Source: Gordonia soli NBRC 108243 (GTDB taxonomy: Bacteria; Actinomycetota; Actinomycetes; Mycobacteriales; Mycobacteriaceae). Taken from it: 64,000 nt of DNA. The stretch spans positions 1 to 64,000 of the forward strand of contig NZ_BANX01000039.1 in assembly GCF_000334455.1 (NCBI RefSeq), written 5' to 3'. Shown one piece after another: positions 10,217 to 21,291 of this stretch; the stretch's first letter is position 1, and the number at the start of each line of letters is the position of its first letter. The notes beneath the pieces were generated by a model that saw only the letters and a program-made list of their open reading frames with translations, did no database searches and had not been told where the DNA came from. A program made the position numbers and the translations under genes.

Positions 10217-10825
10217 ATGGCTGTGCACCTGACCCGTATCTACACCCGGACCGGCGACGACGGCACGACCGGACTCAGCGACTTCTCGCGGGTGCCCAAG
10301 ACCGACCCCCGGGTGGTCGCCTACGCGGACTGCGACGAGGCGAACGCCACGATCGGTGTCGCCCTGGCCCTGGGAGACGATGTGCCCGACGCGATCGTCG
10401 AGGTGCTGACCACCGTGCAGAACGATCTGTTCGATGCCGGAGCCGACCTTTCGACCCCGGTGGTCGACGACCCGGAGTATCCGCCGCTGCGGATCGAGCA
10501 GGACTACATCGACGCCCTGGAGCGCTGGTGCGACGCCTTCGGGGACGACCTCGACACGTTGGACTCGTTCATCCTGCCCGGCGGCACACCGCTCAGTGCC
10601 GCACTGCATCACGCGCGGACGGTGGCGCGGCGCGCGGAACGGTCGGCGTGGGCGGCCGTGGCGGAGAATCCGGAGAACACGTCGGTGCTGCCGGCCAAGT
10701 ACCTCAACCGATTGTCCGATCTGCTGTTCATCCTGGCGCGCTCCGCGAACCGGGCGCCGGTGGGACAAGGCGACGTGAAGTGGGTGCCCGGCGGACGTCG
10801 CACCCGGCCCGGCGCCGCCGACTGA
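10217..10825 (+). CDS. Cob(I)yrinic acid a,c-diamide/cob(I)alamin adenosyltransferase, PduO type
   Basis: This 202-residue cytosolic enzyme transfers the adenosyl group of ATP to cob(I)alamin to make coenzyme B12. PduO-type hallmarks are the N-terminal ATP loop [13 protein letters not shown], the acidic [12 protein letters not shown] segment, and the C-terminal RRAERSAW and [15 protein letters not shown] helices. The true start is ATG 10217 ([13 protein letters not shown]); the open frame extends upstream to 9728 only because it runs antisense through murA. It is divergent from murA with 103 bp between starts, the same pairing as Rv1314c/Rv1315 in M. tuberculosis. A 21-bp tandem repeat array begins 10 bp behind its stop. 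Confidence 0.93.
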   Translation: MAVHLTRIYTRTGDDGTTGLSDFSRVPKTDPRVVAYADCDEANATIGVALALGDDVPDAIVEVLTTVQNDLFDAGADLSTPVVDDPEYPPLRIEQDYIDALERWCDAFGDDLDTLDSFILPGGTPLSAALHHARTVARRAERSAWAAVAENPENTSVLPAKYLNRLSDLLFILARSANRAPVGQGDVKWVPGGRRTRPGAAD

Positions 10826-10835
10826 CGGGTCCTGC

Positions 10836-10898
10836 GTCGATCGTGCGCTCGGAGTCGTCGATCGTGCGCTCCAGATCGTCGACCGTGCGTTCGTGATC
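10836..10898 (+). repeat. 21-bp tandem repeat array, three units, sense orientation
   Basis: Three consecutive 21-bp units (10836-10856, 10857-10877, 10878-10898) share the core GTCGAYCGTGCGYTC. The array starts 10 bp after the adenosyltransferase stop. The same core occurs inverted at 10950-11048 and again at 34600-34697. Translated, the units give a meaningless seven-residue repeat. Confidence 0.9.
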
Positions 10899-10949
10899 GG
10901 CCCGACGTCCCACGGGGTAACGGCCCGATCACCCGATTGAAGCGCCCTA

Positions 10950-11048
10950 CTGCACGATCAACAGGCTCGAGCGCACGGTCGACGATCCACAGTGCACGGT
11001 CGACGATTCACAGCGCACAGTCGACGGATTGCAGCGCACGATCGACGG
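10950..11048 (-). repeat. 21-bp tandem repeat array, about five units, inverted relative to the preceding array
   Basis: On the minus strand the same GTCGACCGTGCGC core recurs at 21-bp spacing: units at 10971-10991, 10992-11012, 11013-11033 and a partial one at 11034-11048, plus a degenerate unit at 10950-10970. The array ends 20 bp from the stop of the DUF2550 gene and reads in that gene's sense. The two facing arrays are separated by 51 bp and could pair as a long imperfect cruciform or hairpin. Confidence 0.88.
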
Positions 11049-11068
11049 AGAGAGTGAAGGCGGGACGG

Positions 11069-11512
11069 TCAGGCGCTGCGGCGTCGCTGGGAGCGACCCG
11101 ACTGGCGCGACTCGAGCCATGACTGGAAGGCGGTGACGGCGCCCGGGGTCATCGCCAGCTCATACGCGCGGCCGTCGCCGTCGGCGCCGGGTTCCAGGGC
11201 CACCACGACCATCCCGTCCAGGATGTCGCCCTCGGTGCCCTCCGGACGTCGCCGACCGCTGATCTCGATCGACTGCCGCACCAGCGTCCGGGTGGGACCG
11301 GGTCGCAGATCGGTGAGCCGGAAGTACCGCAGCGTCTCGTCGCCGTAGTGCACGGTGCCGTGCCGCCATCCCTCGTCCGCGGCTGCCGGCAACTCACGGA
11401 GTAGGACCGGCGTGCCGACCCGGCGCAGCTGACTGAGGCGATACGTGAGCAGCCCGCAGACGATCACGGCGACGAGCAGCAACACCCCCAACACCGAGAC
11501 GACGATCGACAA
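11069..11512 (-). CDS. DUF2550 family membrane protein (Rv1312-like)
   Basis: With the TTG start at 11512, spaced 8 bases behind GGAGG (part of AGGAGG), the protein has 147 residues, the same as Rv1312. One N-terminal membrane helix (IVVSVLGVLLLVAVIVCGLL) is followed by a cytosolic domain with the family pattern RHGTVHYGDETLRYFRL, RRRPEG..GDILDGMVVV and ALEPGADGDGRAYELAMTPGAVTAFQSWLESR. Its function is unknown. It always follows atpC in Mycobacteriales, so it may be linked to the ATP synthase. The 272-bp gap after atpC holds three copies of CACATCA (11742, 11759, 11781) and suggests separate expression. A longer frame to 11641 has no homology. Confidence 0.85.
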   Translation of the reverse strand: MSIVVSVLGVLLLVAVIVCGLLTYRLSQLRRVGTPVLLRELPAAADEGWRHGTVHYGDETLRYFRLTDLRPGPTRTLVRQSIEISGRRRPEGTEGDILDGMVVVALEPGADGDGRAYELAMTPGAVTAFQSWLESRQSGRSQRRRSA

Positions 11513-11784
11513 CAGATGAACCTCCTCGAGCCCGGTCGTGCACGAGAGGGCTGACTCGCTGGCTGACGCACGACCGATTCGATCCCCAGCATGCCACCGC
11601 AGATGACGAATCGGCCAGTCACCCCACCCAAGTGAGGCCACCGGCCGATCCGTTGTCGTATTCGATTGTCACCGAGATGATCGGCACGCCCCGTCACATA
11701 GAACGTGACACAGCCGCCCCGATCACCGAGATGTACTGCGCCACATCAGGTCATGCGACACATCAGGTGTTGTGTTGCGGCACA

Positions 11785-12165
11785 TCACTTGGTGAGGTGC
11801 TCCGCGGCGACGATGCGCGAATGCGCGCGGTTGTACTCGTCACTGCCCTCGTCGGCGTTCTCGAGGTTGGTGCGCTCGGTGGCGACATCCACGTCATCGG
11901 CCCACTGGGCCGACTCGGCGAGGACCGTCACCGTCTCACCGGTCACCGACAGGAACCCACCCTGCACGGCGGCCGCGAGACGCTTGCCACCCTCTTCATC
12001 GATCACCACGAACCCGCCCGGGACCAGCTGGCCCAGGAGCGGCTCGTGGCCGGCGAGGACACCCAGCTCGCCGACCGTGGTCTGGGCGATCAGGAAGGTG
12101 GCGTCACCGGAGTACAGCTTGCTGTCGGCGGAGACGACCTCTACGTGAAAGGACTTGTCAGCCAT
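11785..12165 (-). CDS. atpC: ATP synthase F1 epsilon subunit
   Basis: This 126-residue subunit belongs to the central stalk and couples rotation to catalysis while inhibiting wasteful ATP hydrolysis. The beta-sandwich domain FHVEVVSADSKLYSGDATFLIAQTTVGELGVLAGHEPLLGQL is typical. The C-terminal helical part is short, as in mycobacteria. It is the last gene of the ATP synthase operon, 9 bp after atpD. The stop overlaps one of three CACATCA direct repeats. Confidence 0.96.
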   Translation of the reverse strand: MADKSFHVEVVSADSKLYSGDATFLIAQTTVGELGVLAGHEPLLGQLVPGGFVVIDEEGGKRLAAAVQGGFLSVTGETVTVLAESAQWADDVDVATERTNLENADEGSDEYNRAHSRIVAAEHLTK

Positions 12166-12174
12166 CGCGAACCG

Positions 12175-13683
<1,509 letters not shown>

Positions 13684-14610
13684 CTACGTGGCCAGTGCGC
13701 CGGACCCGCCGACGATCTCGCTGATTTCCTGGGTGATCTGCGCCTGGCGGAGCTGGTTGGCCTCGCGCGACAGGTTGCGCGACAACTCTTCTGCGTTGTC
13801 GGTCGCCGCCTTCATCGCCGTGCGTCGGGCCGCGGACTCGGACGCCGCGGCGTCCAGGAGGGCGGCGTAGACGCGGGTCGCGACGTACTTCGGAAGCAGC
13901 GCGTCCAACAGTGTGTCGGCGCTCGGCTCGAAGGTGTAGTTCCGCGACGAATTCGCCGACGGCTCGTCATCGTCGTCCTCGGAGACCACCAGCGGTGCGA
14001 TACGTCGCACCTCCGGGGCCTGCGTGAGCATCGAGACGAAGCGGGTGTAGACGACGTGGAGTTCGTCCACGCCCTCCAGGGTCCCGTCGCCACCCGGCCG
14101 GTCCACCTCGGTGCCCGAACCCGCCTGGAACAGGTCGACCAGGAAGCTGGTCGCCGTGCTCGCGTCGGAGTAGTCGGGGGCCTGGGAGAACCCGGTCCAG
14201 GAGTCGGCGATCTCGCTGCCACGGAAGGTGAAGTAGCCGACGCCCTTCTGTCCCATGATGAACAGGACCGGCTCCTTGCCCTCCTCGCGGAGCAGCGACA
14301 GCAGCTCGCGAGTGGACCGCAGGACGTTCGAGTTGTAACCACCGCACATACCGCGGTCGCTGGTCACCACCAGAACGCCGGCACGCTTGGGGTTTTCCCG
14401 CTCGTTGAGGAGCGGGTTGTCGAGCGACCCCGAGTTGCTGGCCAGCTCGGAGAGGACCTGGGTCATCTCCGACGAGTACGGCTTGGCAGCCGCGACCCGC
14501 TGCTGGGCCTTGGTGATCCGCGAGGTCGCGATCAGTTCCTGCGCCTTGGTGATCTTCTTGGTCGACTGCACCGACCGGATGCGTGAGCGCAGCTCACGAA
14601 TGCTCGCCAT
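13684..14610 (-). CDS. atpG: ATP synthase F1 gamma subunit
   Basis: This 308-residue central shaft subunit starts with [26 protein letters not shown] and ends with the conserved C-terminal helix [18 protein letters not shown]. Compared with E. coli gamma it carries an extra loop around residues 165-180 ([19 protein letters not shown]). This corresponds to the mycobacterial gamma-loop that is implicated in low ATP hydrolysis. A second acidic insertion, [13 protein letters not shown], lies near residue 210. It sits between atpA (45 bp) and atpD. Confidence 0.97.
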   Translation of the reverse strand: MASIRELRSRIRSVQSTKKITKAQELIATSRITKAQQRVAAAKPYSSEMTQVLSELASNSGSLDNPLLNERENPKRAGVLVVTSDRGMCGGYNSNVLRSTRELLSLLREEGKEPVLFIMGQKGVGYFTFRGSEIADSWTGFSQAPDYSDASTATSFLVDLFQAGSGTEVDRPGGDGTLEGVDELHVVYTRFVSMLTQAPEVRRIAPLVVSEDDDDEPSANSSRNYTFEPSADTLLDALLPKYVATRVYAALLDAAASESAARRTAMKAATDNAEELSRNLSREANQLRQAQITQEISEIVGGSGALAT

Positions 14611-14655
14611 GAGCGCGCACCCCTTCCTTCAGACGGACTGTTCGGGTCACCAGGA

Positions 14656-16284
14656 TCACTTCCGGATCTTGACTTCTTCGCGCTCGACCTCGTCCGCGTC
14701 CAGTGCCTCGGCCTCCGCCTCGTTCACGACACGCTGGCCGTCGGCGGTGAGGTAGCTGTTCTTGAACTTGTTGGTCTCGGCGACGAGTGCCTCGGCCTGG
14801 TCGTCGGTCAGCACTGCGCCACCGGCGATCGACTCGTAGACGCCCGATGCGTTGTGGTGCAGGTGGCTGAGCAGCTGCTCCTCGAAATTCCGGACGTCGG
14901 AGACCGGGACCGAATCGTAGTGGCCGTCGCCGCAGAGGTAGATCGAGACGATCTGGTCCTCGACCGGAACCGGGGAGAACTGGTTCTGCTTCAGGATCTC
15001 GACCCAGCGGGCACCGCGCTCGAGCTGCGCCTTGGACGCGTCGTCGAGGTCGGAGGCGAACGCCGAGAAGGCCTCGAGCTCGCGGTACTGCGCGAGTTCC
15101 AGACGCAGCGAACCGGAGACCTTCTTCAGACCCTTGGTCTGGGCGGCACCACCGACGCGGGACACCGAGGTACCGACGTTGATGGCCGGACGGACACCGT
15201 TGTTGAAGAGGTCGGACTCGAGGAAGACCTGACCGTCGGTGATCGAGATGACGTTGGTCGGGATGAACGCCGAGATGTCGTTGGCCTTGGTCTCGATGAT
15301 CGGCAGACCGGTCAGCGAACCGCCACCGAGCTCGTCGGACAGCTTGGCGCAACGCTCCAGCAGACGCGAGTGCAAGTAGAAGACGTCACCCGGGTACGCC
15401 TCGCGGCCCGGCGGGCGACGCAGCAGCAGCGAGATCGCGCGGTAGGCCTCGGCCTGCTTGGTCAGGTCGTCGAACACGATCAGGACGTGCTTGCCCTGGT
15501 ACATCCAGTGCTGGCCGAGGGCCGAGCCGGTGTAGGGAGCCAGCCACTTGAAGCCCGCGGAATCCGATGCCGGAGCGGCGACGATCGTCGTGTACTCCAG
15601 GGCGCCGGCCTCTTCCAGTGCCGACTTGACGCCGGCGATGGTCGAACCCTTCTGGCCGATCGCGACGTAGATGCAGCGGACCTGCTTGGACGGGTCGCCG
15701 GTCTCCCAGTTCGCCTTCTGGTTCAGGATCGCGTCGACCGTGACGGCGGTCTTGCCGGTCTTGCGGTCGCCGATGACGAGCTGGCGCTGGCCGCGGCCGA
15801 TGGCGGTCATGGCGTCGATGGCCTTGATGCCGGTGGCCAGCGACTCCTCGACCGGCTGGCGCTCGAGCACCGAGGCGGCCTGCAGCTCGAGCACACGCTG
15901 CTCGTCGGACTCGATGTCGCCGAGGCCGTCGATCGGCTTGCCCAGCGGATCGATGACACGACCGAGGAAGGCGTCGCCCACGGGGACCGAGAGGACCTCG
16001 CCGGTACGACTGACCTGGGCGCCCTCTTCGAGATGCTCGTAGTCACCGAGGATGACCGCGCCGATCTCGTCCTCGTCGAGGTTCAGGGCCACGCCCTGGA
16101 CTCCGCCGGGGAACTCGAGCAGCTCGTTGGCCATCGCGCCGGGCAGGCCGCTGACGTGAGCGATGCCGTCCGCGGTGTCGGTGATGGTGCCCACCTCTTC
16201 GCGGGAGGCATCCGCTTCGAACGACGAGACGTACTGCTCGATCGCTCCCTTAATCTCGTCTGCTGAGATCGTCAACTCCGCCAT
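14656..16284 (-). CDS. atpA: ATP synthase F1 alpha subunit
   Basis: This 542-residue non-catalytic nucleotide-binding subunit forms the hexamer with AtpD. The P-loop is GDRKTGKT; the Arg finger lies in the [12 protein letters not shown] segment. The typical N-terminal crown domain begins at about residue 30 ([18 protein letters not shown]). The acidic C-terminal tail ([19 protein letters not shown]) resembles the mycobacterial C-terminal extension that suppresses ATP hydrolysis. It is preceded by the b-delta fusion gene with a 69-bp gap. Confidence 0.97.
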   Translation of the reverse strand: MAELTISADEIKGAIEQYVSSFEADASREEVGTITDTADGIAHVSGLPGAMANELLEFPGGVQGVALNLDEDEIGAVILGDYEHLEEGAQVSRTGEVLSVPVGDAFLGRVIDPLGKPIDGLGDIESDEQRVLELQAASVLERQPVEESLATGIKAIDAMTAIGRGQRQLVIGDRKTGKTAVTVDAILNQKANWETGDPSKQVRCIYVAIGQKGSTIAGVKSALEEAGALEYTTIVAAPASDSAGFKWLAPYTGSALGQHWMYQGKHVLIVFDDLTKQAEAYRAISLLLRRPPGREAYPGDVFYLHSRLLERCAKLSDELGGGSLTGLPIIETKANDISAFIPTNVISITDGQVFLESDLFNNGVRPAINVGTSVSRVGGAAQTKGLKKVSGSLRLELAQYRELEAFSAFASDLDDASKAQLERGARWVEILKQNQFSPVPVEDQIVSIYLCGDGHYDSVPVSDVRNFEEQLLSHLHHNASGVYESIAGGAVLTDDQAEALVAETNKFKNSYLTADGQRVVNEAEAEALDADEVEREEVKIRK

Positions 16285-16353
16285 GGGATTTACGTCCTTC
16301 TTACTTCGTTCGGCTGGTGGTGGTCCGTGATCAGGATGGTCGGTGACCCGAGG

Positions 16354-17748
16354 TCACCGCGGCAGGGTCTCCGCCGCGCGGGCGAGCCGGGTCGCGATGT
16401 CGGCGTCGATGACCTCGTCGCCGACCGCGATCCGGAGACCGCCGAGTAGCTCGGGCGAGACCTCGGTCTGGATCGAGATCGTCCGGCCGTAGATGGTGCC
16501 CAGCACGGAGCCGAGCCTTTCCTGTTGCGCCTGGGTGAGGTCGGTGGCCGACACGACGTGGGCAACCGACTCGCCCCGACGGCCGGCGGCCAACTCGGCG
16601 AGCTGATCGACCGCGACATCGGCACTCTGACCGCCCAGCAGTCGGATGCTGTTCGACAGCAGGTTCCAGGTGTGCGCACCGACCTGCTCACCGATCAGGC
16701 CGCGCAGCAGCCCGATCCGCTTGTCTGCGTCGGTCGTGTGGTCGGAGAGCAGCGACGACAGTCGCGGGTTCGCCTCGAGCAGGCGGCTGACCCGGAACAG
16801 CTCGTCCTCGACCTGGTCGATCTGACCGTCGCGCTCGGCGGCCACGAGGACCGCAAGAGCGGTCTGGCGCCGCAGACCCGCGACGAAATCCGACGTGGAC
16901 GACCAGCGTCCGGTGACCGCGGCCACCAGCGTGTCGAGGGTGATGTCGGCGACCTTGCCACCCAGCAACCCGCGGACCAGGCTCTCCTTGGCCTCCGGGT
17001 TGTCGCTGGACTCCGACAGCTTCTTGCGCAGCACCGGGTTGTCGTTGAGGAGACCGACGACCGCGGCCAGCTCATCGGCGGAGTTGTCGACGGCGGCGCC
17101 GTCGGCGTTCTTGGCCGCCGCGGTGAAGACCGACGAGACCTGCAGAGCGGTCTCACGACTCGCAGCCCGCATCGCGTGCAGACCGACCAGGTCTGCGCTC
17201 GTCGCGATGTCGTCGGGACGGTTGCCGCTCATCGACTCCAGTTCGTCGATGACACGATCGACCGAGGCCGACTGGGCGGAGGAATCGGAGAGGTGCGAGC
17301 GAACCAGGTCGCCCGCCTTCTCGACCGCCGCGAGCCCCAGGTCCGACCGCAGTTCGCGGAGCAGGTTCGCCCGGTGCAGGGCGACCTGCGCCCGTCCGTG
17401 CTCTGAGATCCGCTTGACCTCGTGATCGGCCTGCGCGCTGATGTCCGAGGTGATCGCCTCGGCGTCGCGCTTGGCGTCCTCCTTCAGCTGCGCGGATTCC
17501 TTCTTGGCCTCCTCGATCGCACGCTCGTGGGCCGACTTGGCCTCGATCACGCGCGCCTTGGCGGCTTCGCTCTCCGACAGCTGCTCACGCACCGTGTCCT
17601 GCCGTGCCTTCATCAGCCGTGCGACCGGCGGACGAACGTACTTCCACAGCAGGAAGATGATGACCGCGAAGCCGACCAGCTGGGCGATGAAGATTGCCGG
17701 GTCGAATGCGGCACCGATGTCCTCGAGCCACGTACCGATTGCACCCAT
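16354..17748 (-). CDS. atpH: ATP synthase fused b-delta subunit
   Basis: This 464-residue protein joins an F-type b subunit (membrane helix at about residues 13-33, then a long charged helix to about 170) to a complete delta/OSCP domain that begins near residue 285 and ends with TEVSPELLGGLRIAVGDEVIDADIATRLARAAETL. The b-delta fusion is characteristic of Mycobacteriales and forms one of the two peripheral stalk strands; the separate AtpF provides the other. It starts 2 bp after atpF stops, implying coupled translation. Confidence 0.96.
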   Translation of the reverse strand: MGAIGTWLEDIGAAFDPAIFIAQLVGFAVIIFLLWKYVRPPVARLMKARQDTVREQLSESEAAKARVIEAKSAHERAIEEAKKESAQLKEDAKRDAEAITSDISAQADHEVKRISEHGRAQVALHRANLLRELRSDLGLAAVEKAGDLVRSHLSDSSAQSASVDRVIDELESMSGNRPDDIATSADLVGLHAMRAASRETALQVSSVFTAAAKNADGAAVDNSADELAAVVGLLNDNPVLRKKLSESSDNPEAKESLVRGLLGGKVADITLDTLVAAVTGRWSSTSDFVAGLRRQTALAVLVAAERDGQIDQVEDELFRVSRLLEANPRLSSLLSDHTTDADKRIGLLRGLIGEQVGAHTWNLLSNSIRLLGGQSADVAVDQLAELAAGRRGESVAHVVSATDLTQAQQERLGSVLGTIYGRTISIQTEVSPELLGGLRIAVGDEVIDADIATRLARAAETLPR

Positions 17749-17750
17749 TG

Positions 17751-18242
17751 TCAGTTCACCGTTCCACTCGTTGTCTTCGCACCGCTGCTGACGGTCGCCG
17801 AGTCGACACCCAGCACTCGCGCTGCGAGGGTCCGGGCCAGCGCGTCGACGTCCTCACGCGCTGTGGCAGCCGCCTGCTCGCCCTTCTCGCGGAGCTCACC
17901 ACTGGTCTCGGCCAGCACGGAGTCGGCCTCCGCGGTGGCACGATCCCGCGCCTCGTTGAGCTTCGAGCGACCTTCGGCCCGGGCCTCGTCGCGGACGGCC
18001 GTGGCCTCTCCCCGAGCCTCCTTCAGGAGGGAACGGAACTGAACGTCCGCGTCCTCGAAGTCCGCAGCCGCTGCCCGATTGTCGTCGGTCGTCTTCGCGA
18101 TCATGTCCTCCCGCTCCTGCAGCACCTGCTGGATCGGAGGAACCACGAACTTGCCGATGATCAGCAGCAAGGCGATGAAGATGATCAGGACGACGAAAAA
18201 CGTCCCGTTCGGGAGCAGGAAGTTCTCTGCGGCGAGCGTCAT
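17751..18242 (-). CDS. atpF: ATP synthase Fo b subunit
   Basis: This 163-residue peripheral stalk subunit has an N-terminal membrane helix (TFFVVLIIFIALLLIIGKFVV, from residue 14) followed by a long Ala/Glu/Arg-rich helix for the stalk. It pairs with the b part of the AtpH fusion, whose gene starts 2 bp later. The gap to atpE is 44 bp. Confidence 0.95.
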   Translation of the reverse strand: MTLAAENFLLPNGTFFVVLIIFIALLLIIGKFVVPPIQQVLQEREDMIAKTTDDNRAAAADFEDADVQFRSLLKEARGEATAVRDEARAEGRSKLNEARDRATAEADSVLAETSGELREKGEQAAATAREDVDALARTLAARVLGVDSATVSSGAKTTSGTVN

Positions 18243-18286
18243 TGTGCGTGGGTGTCGTTTCTACTCGGCAGCCAATAGGGAATCGA

Positions 18287-18571
<285 letters not shown>

Positions 18572-18636
18572 TCAGGTCGTTGTGCGTCCGGCACCCTGCC
18601 GGACGCGGTTCGTGGCGCAGTCGCCGGGGACGAGGA

Positions 18637-19386
18637 TCAGTGCTCCTCCGTCTCCATCGACTGCGAGAAGTAGAGGATGGTCAGCAGGGCGAAGATGAAC
18701 GCCTGGATCAGACCGACGAACAGCTCGAAGGACTTCCAGATCGCGTTCGGTGCCCACATGATGTACGGCGGGAACAGCGCGATCAGCGCGACCATCATGC
18801 TGCCGGCGAAGACGTTGCCGAAGAGTCGCAGCGACAGCGAGATCGGCTTCGTGAACTCCTCGATGATGTTGATCGGTGCGAGGAAGGCGACGTGGCCCTT
18901 GATGATCCGCTTGGGATGGCCGAGCAGGCCGCGCGCACGGAAACCGGCGACCTGGTACCAGACAAAGACGAACAGGGCGAGGGCGTAGGCGAAGTTCACG
19001 TCCGCCGCGGGCGGCTTCAGGATCTCGTGGTGTCCGACCTGCACCGGCAGGATGGACAACCAGTTGGAGATCAGGATGAAGGTGAACAGCGTGACCGCCA
19101 GCGGCAGCACGTACGGTGCGACGCGCATGCCGATCGCGCTCTCAACCTGGCCGCGCATCTGGATGGTGATGGCCTCCCAGAACAACTGCACTCCGGTCGG
19201 GACGCCGGTCGAGGTGACCTTGGCCCGGAGGTAGAACGCCAGCCCCAGCAGGATCAGCGCCGCGAGCGCCGTCGCGATGATCGTCTCCAGGTTGAACGTC
19301 AGCCCGAAGAGCTCGAACTTCGTGTAATGGCCAACCTGGATGGCGTTCTCATTGTCCTCGGCAGCGAGGTACAGGGCGGTCGTCAT
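18637..19386 (-). CDS. atpB: ATP synthase Fo a subunit
   Basis: This 249-residue multi-span membrane stator channel contains the essential Arg in [12 protein letters not shown], which faces the c-ring Glu. Downstream helices end with [19 protein letters not shown], the usual a-subunit C-terminus. Its ATG overlaps the stop of the AtpI-like gene by 4 bp. The gap to atpE is 98 bp. Confidence 0.97.
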   Translation of the reverse strand: MTTALYLAAEDNENAIQVGHYTKFELFGLTFNLETIIATALAALILLGLAFYLRAKVTSTGVPTGVQLFWEAITIQMRGQVESAIGMRVAPYVLPLAVTLFTFILISNWLSILPVQVGHHEILKPPAADVNFAYALALFVFVWYQVAGFRARGLLGHPKRIIKGHVAFLAPINIIEEFTKPISLSLRLFGNVFAGSMMVALIALFPPYIMWAPNAIWKSFELFVGLIQAFIFALLTILYFSQSMETEEH

Positions 19387-19796
19387 GGTTGCTTACGAAG
19401 TCCTTTCATCACCGGAATCACCGTGTTGAGAACCAAGATCACCTGGCCGATGGCGAGTCCGAACATCGCGCCCAGCCCGTCGGGCCGGACCAGAATGGCC
19501 GCCACCAGTGCGAGCACGGTGATGGCCCCGAGACGGAGAGCAGAATTGACGGCGAGAATCGACTTGCGCGGGTCTTCGGAGGCGGCGACGACCTCCACCG
19601 CCCGCTTGACGAAGAGCGCGTTGACGAAGACGCCGACCACACCCACGAGGAAGAATGCGGCGAACCACGGATGCCCCAGGGTCACCGCGACGGCGGTCGC
19701 CACGGCGACCACGACAGCGGAGATGATCCCCGGCCGGGTCAGCCCGGTGGGTGCGGCGGGATAGAACTGGGCCGAGTCGGGGGCAGATGCCGTCAT
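19383..19796 (-). CDS. AtpI-like small membrane protein, first gene of the ATP synthase operon
   Basis: The start at ATG 19796, behind GAGGAG, gives 137 residues; the frame to 19913 is an unsupported extension. Four membrane helices are visible ([51 protein letters not shown] and the C-terminal [20 protein letters not shown]). It occupies the position of Rv1303 and is translationally coupled to atpB. AtpI proteins assist c-ring assembly or cation supply in other bacteria; in this lineage the function is not established. A TACTAT hexamer at 19970-19975 on the minus strand could be the -10 of the operon promoter, but no good -35 goes with it. Confidence 0.85.
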   Translation of the reverse strand: MTASAPDSAQFYPAAPTGLTRPGIISAVVVAVATAVAVTLGHPWFAAFFLVGVVGVFVNALFVKRAVEVVAASEDPRKSILAVNSALRLGAITVLALVAAILVRPDGLGAMFGLAIGQVILVLNTVIPVMKGLRKQP

Positions 19797-19995
19797 GCGC
19801 CTCTCCTCAACCTCGGTAACTCGATGCCGCCATGGGCACCAAGAATCGCGCGTGCGTTCAACGACCTGGGTCGCTGGGCGTAAGCTCGCGGTTTTCTGTG
19901 ACCCTATCAACACTCCGGCACCGGATCACCGGGGGGTGTCGAGGAGACCACGCTCACCTACTACGGCGAATAGTACACGGGGTTTTACCTTTGGC

Positions 19996-21285
19996 TTACC
20001 TAGGGTCCCCGACCGCCTCGCCAGGGCCTTCGCGTCCGACTTCGGGCCGTGAAGAGTCCTCGGCGGGCTCCGCCCGATCGAGGGTGCGTCGCTGTGCGAA
20101 GCGGCGCTGCAGACGCGGTGCCATGGTCACGAGCAGGGCGAACACCAGCCCGCCCGCGAAGATCGGGGCCACCGCCGACACCGGCAGGAGCGTGCTCGCC
20201 GCCGCCGAGAACGCCAGCACACCCACCCACAGGTAGATGATCAGCGCGACCCGACGCTGCGAATGCCCGAGTTCGAGCAGCCGATGGTGCAGGTGCATCT
20301 TGTCCGGCGTATAGAAGCCGACGCCGGCGCGGGTACGGCGGACCACCGCCATCAACATGTCGAGCATCGGCACGAAGACCACCGCGGCCACCAGGATCAG
20401 CGGCGACAGCAGTGTGAAGACGTCGGCGGGGCCGTACGCGTTGATCGCGATACGTCCCGAGGCGCTGGTCGACGCCGCGGCCAGCATCAGGCCGATCAGC
20501 ATCGCACCCGAATCGCCCATGAAGATGCGCGCGGGCGAGAAGTTGTGTGGGAGGAATCCCAGGCACGCACCCGCGAGTGCGGCCGCGATGAGCGCCGGCG
20601 GGTAGTAGCTGACGTCACCGCCCTGGTCGCGGAGCAGACCGAGGGAGAACATGCAGATCGCGAGGGCCGCGATCAGCCCCAACCCGGCGGCCAGACCGTC
20701 GAGACCGTCGACGAAGTTGACCGCGTTGATGGTGGCGACCGTGATCGCCACCGTGAACAGCCCGGCCTGCAGGGGGTCGAGGACCACCGTGCCGATGTCG
20801 GCGAAGGGGACGTAGAGCAGATACCAGCTCACCCCCATCACCACGAGCACACCTGCTGCCGTCAGCTGTCCGACGAACTTGGTGAGTGCGTCCAGACCCC
20901 AGCGGTCGTCGATGGCGCCGACCAGGACGATCACCGCGCCGGCGGTGATCACCGCGCTGAGGTCGTTCGTGTAGGCGAACCCGCGGGTCAGAGCGGGCAG
21001 GTTCGCAGCGAGCGCCACCGCGGCGACCACCCCCGCGAACATGCCGAGACCGCCGAGGCGTGGGGTCGGGATGACATGGACGTCACGGACACGCGGGACG
21101 GCGACCGCACCGCTGCGGATCGCGAAGGCGCGGACCGCCGAGGTCAGGAAGTACGTGACCGCTGCGGCCGTGAGACCGACCAGCAGCAACTCGCGCAGGG
21201 GTACGCCCGCTCCCCCACCGCCGGTCGCCGGGACGGCGATCAGGTGGGTACCGGAGGCGAGTCCGGAGAGGGCGTCGACCACCAC
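19996..21285 (-). CDS. wecA: Decaprenyl-phosphate N-acetylglucosamine-1-phosphate transferase WecA (Rfe)
   Basis: This 429-residue polytopic enzyme of the MraY/WecA superfamily starts with GTG. It moves GlcNAc-1-phosphate from UDP-GlcNAc to decaprenyl phosphate, the first step of the linker that joins arabinogalactan to peptidoglycan. Diagnostic motifs are GAIDDRWGLD, NAVNFVDGLDGLAAG, FMGDSGAMLIG and MHLHHRLLELGHS. About 11 membrane helices are present. The C-terminal 40 residues are charged and cytosolic. It matches Rv1302 in place and sequence. It starts 6 bp after the SHMT-like gene ends, so the two are probably cotranscribed. Confidence 0.94.
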   Translation of the reverse strand: MVVDALSGLASGTHLIAVPATGGGGAGVPLRELLLVGLTAAAVTYFLTSAVRAFAIRSGAVAVPRVRDVHVIPTPRLGGLGMFAGVVAAVALAANLPALTRGFAYTNDLSAVITAGAVIVLVGAIDDRWGLDALTKFVGQLTAAGVLVVMGVSWYLLYVPFADIGTVVLDPLQAGLFTVAITVATINAVNFVDGLDGLAAGLGLIAALAICMFSLGLLRDQGGDVSYYPPALIAAALAGACLGFLPHNFSPARIFMGDSGAMLIGLMLAAASTSASGRIAINAYGPADVFTLLSPLILVAAVVFVPMLDMLMAVVRRTRAGVGFYTPDKMHLHHRLLELGHSQRRVALIIYLWVGVLAFSAAASTLLPVSAVAPIFAGGLVFALLVTMAPRLQRRFAQRRTLDRAEPAEDSSRPEVGREGPGEAVGDPR

Positions 21286-21291
21286 TCGAGG

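Noticed and set aside
10114-10218. 35-residue N-terminal extension of MurA
   Set aside because: It lacks homology and would overlap the divergent adenosyltransferase start; GTG 10113 gives the family length.
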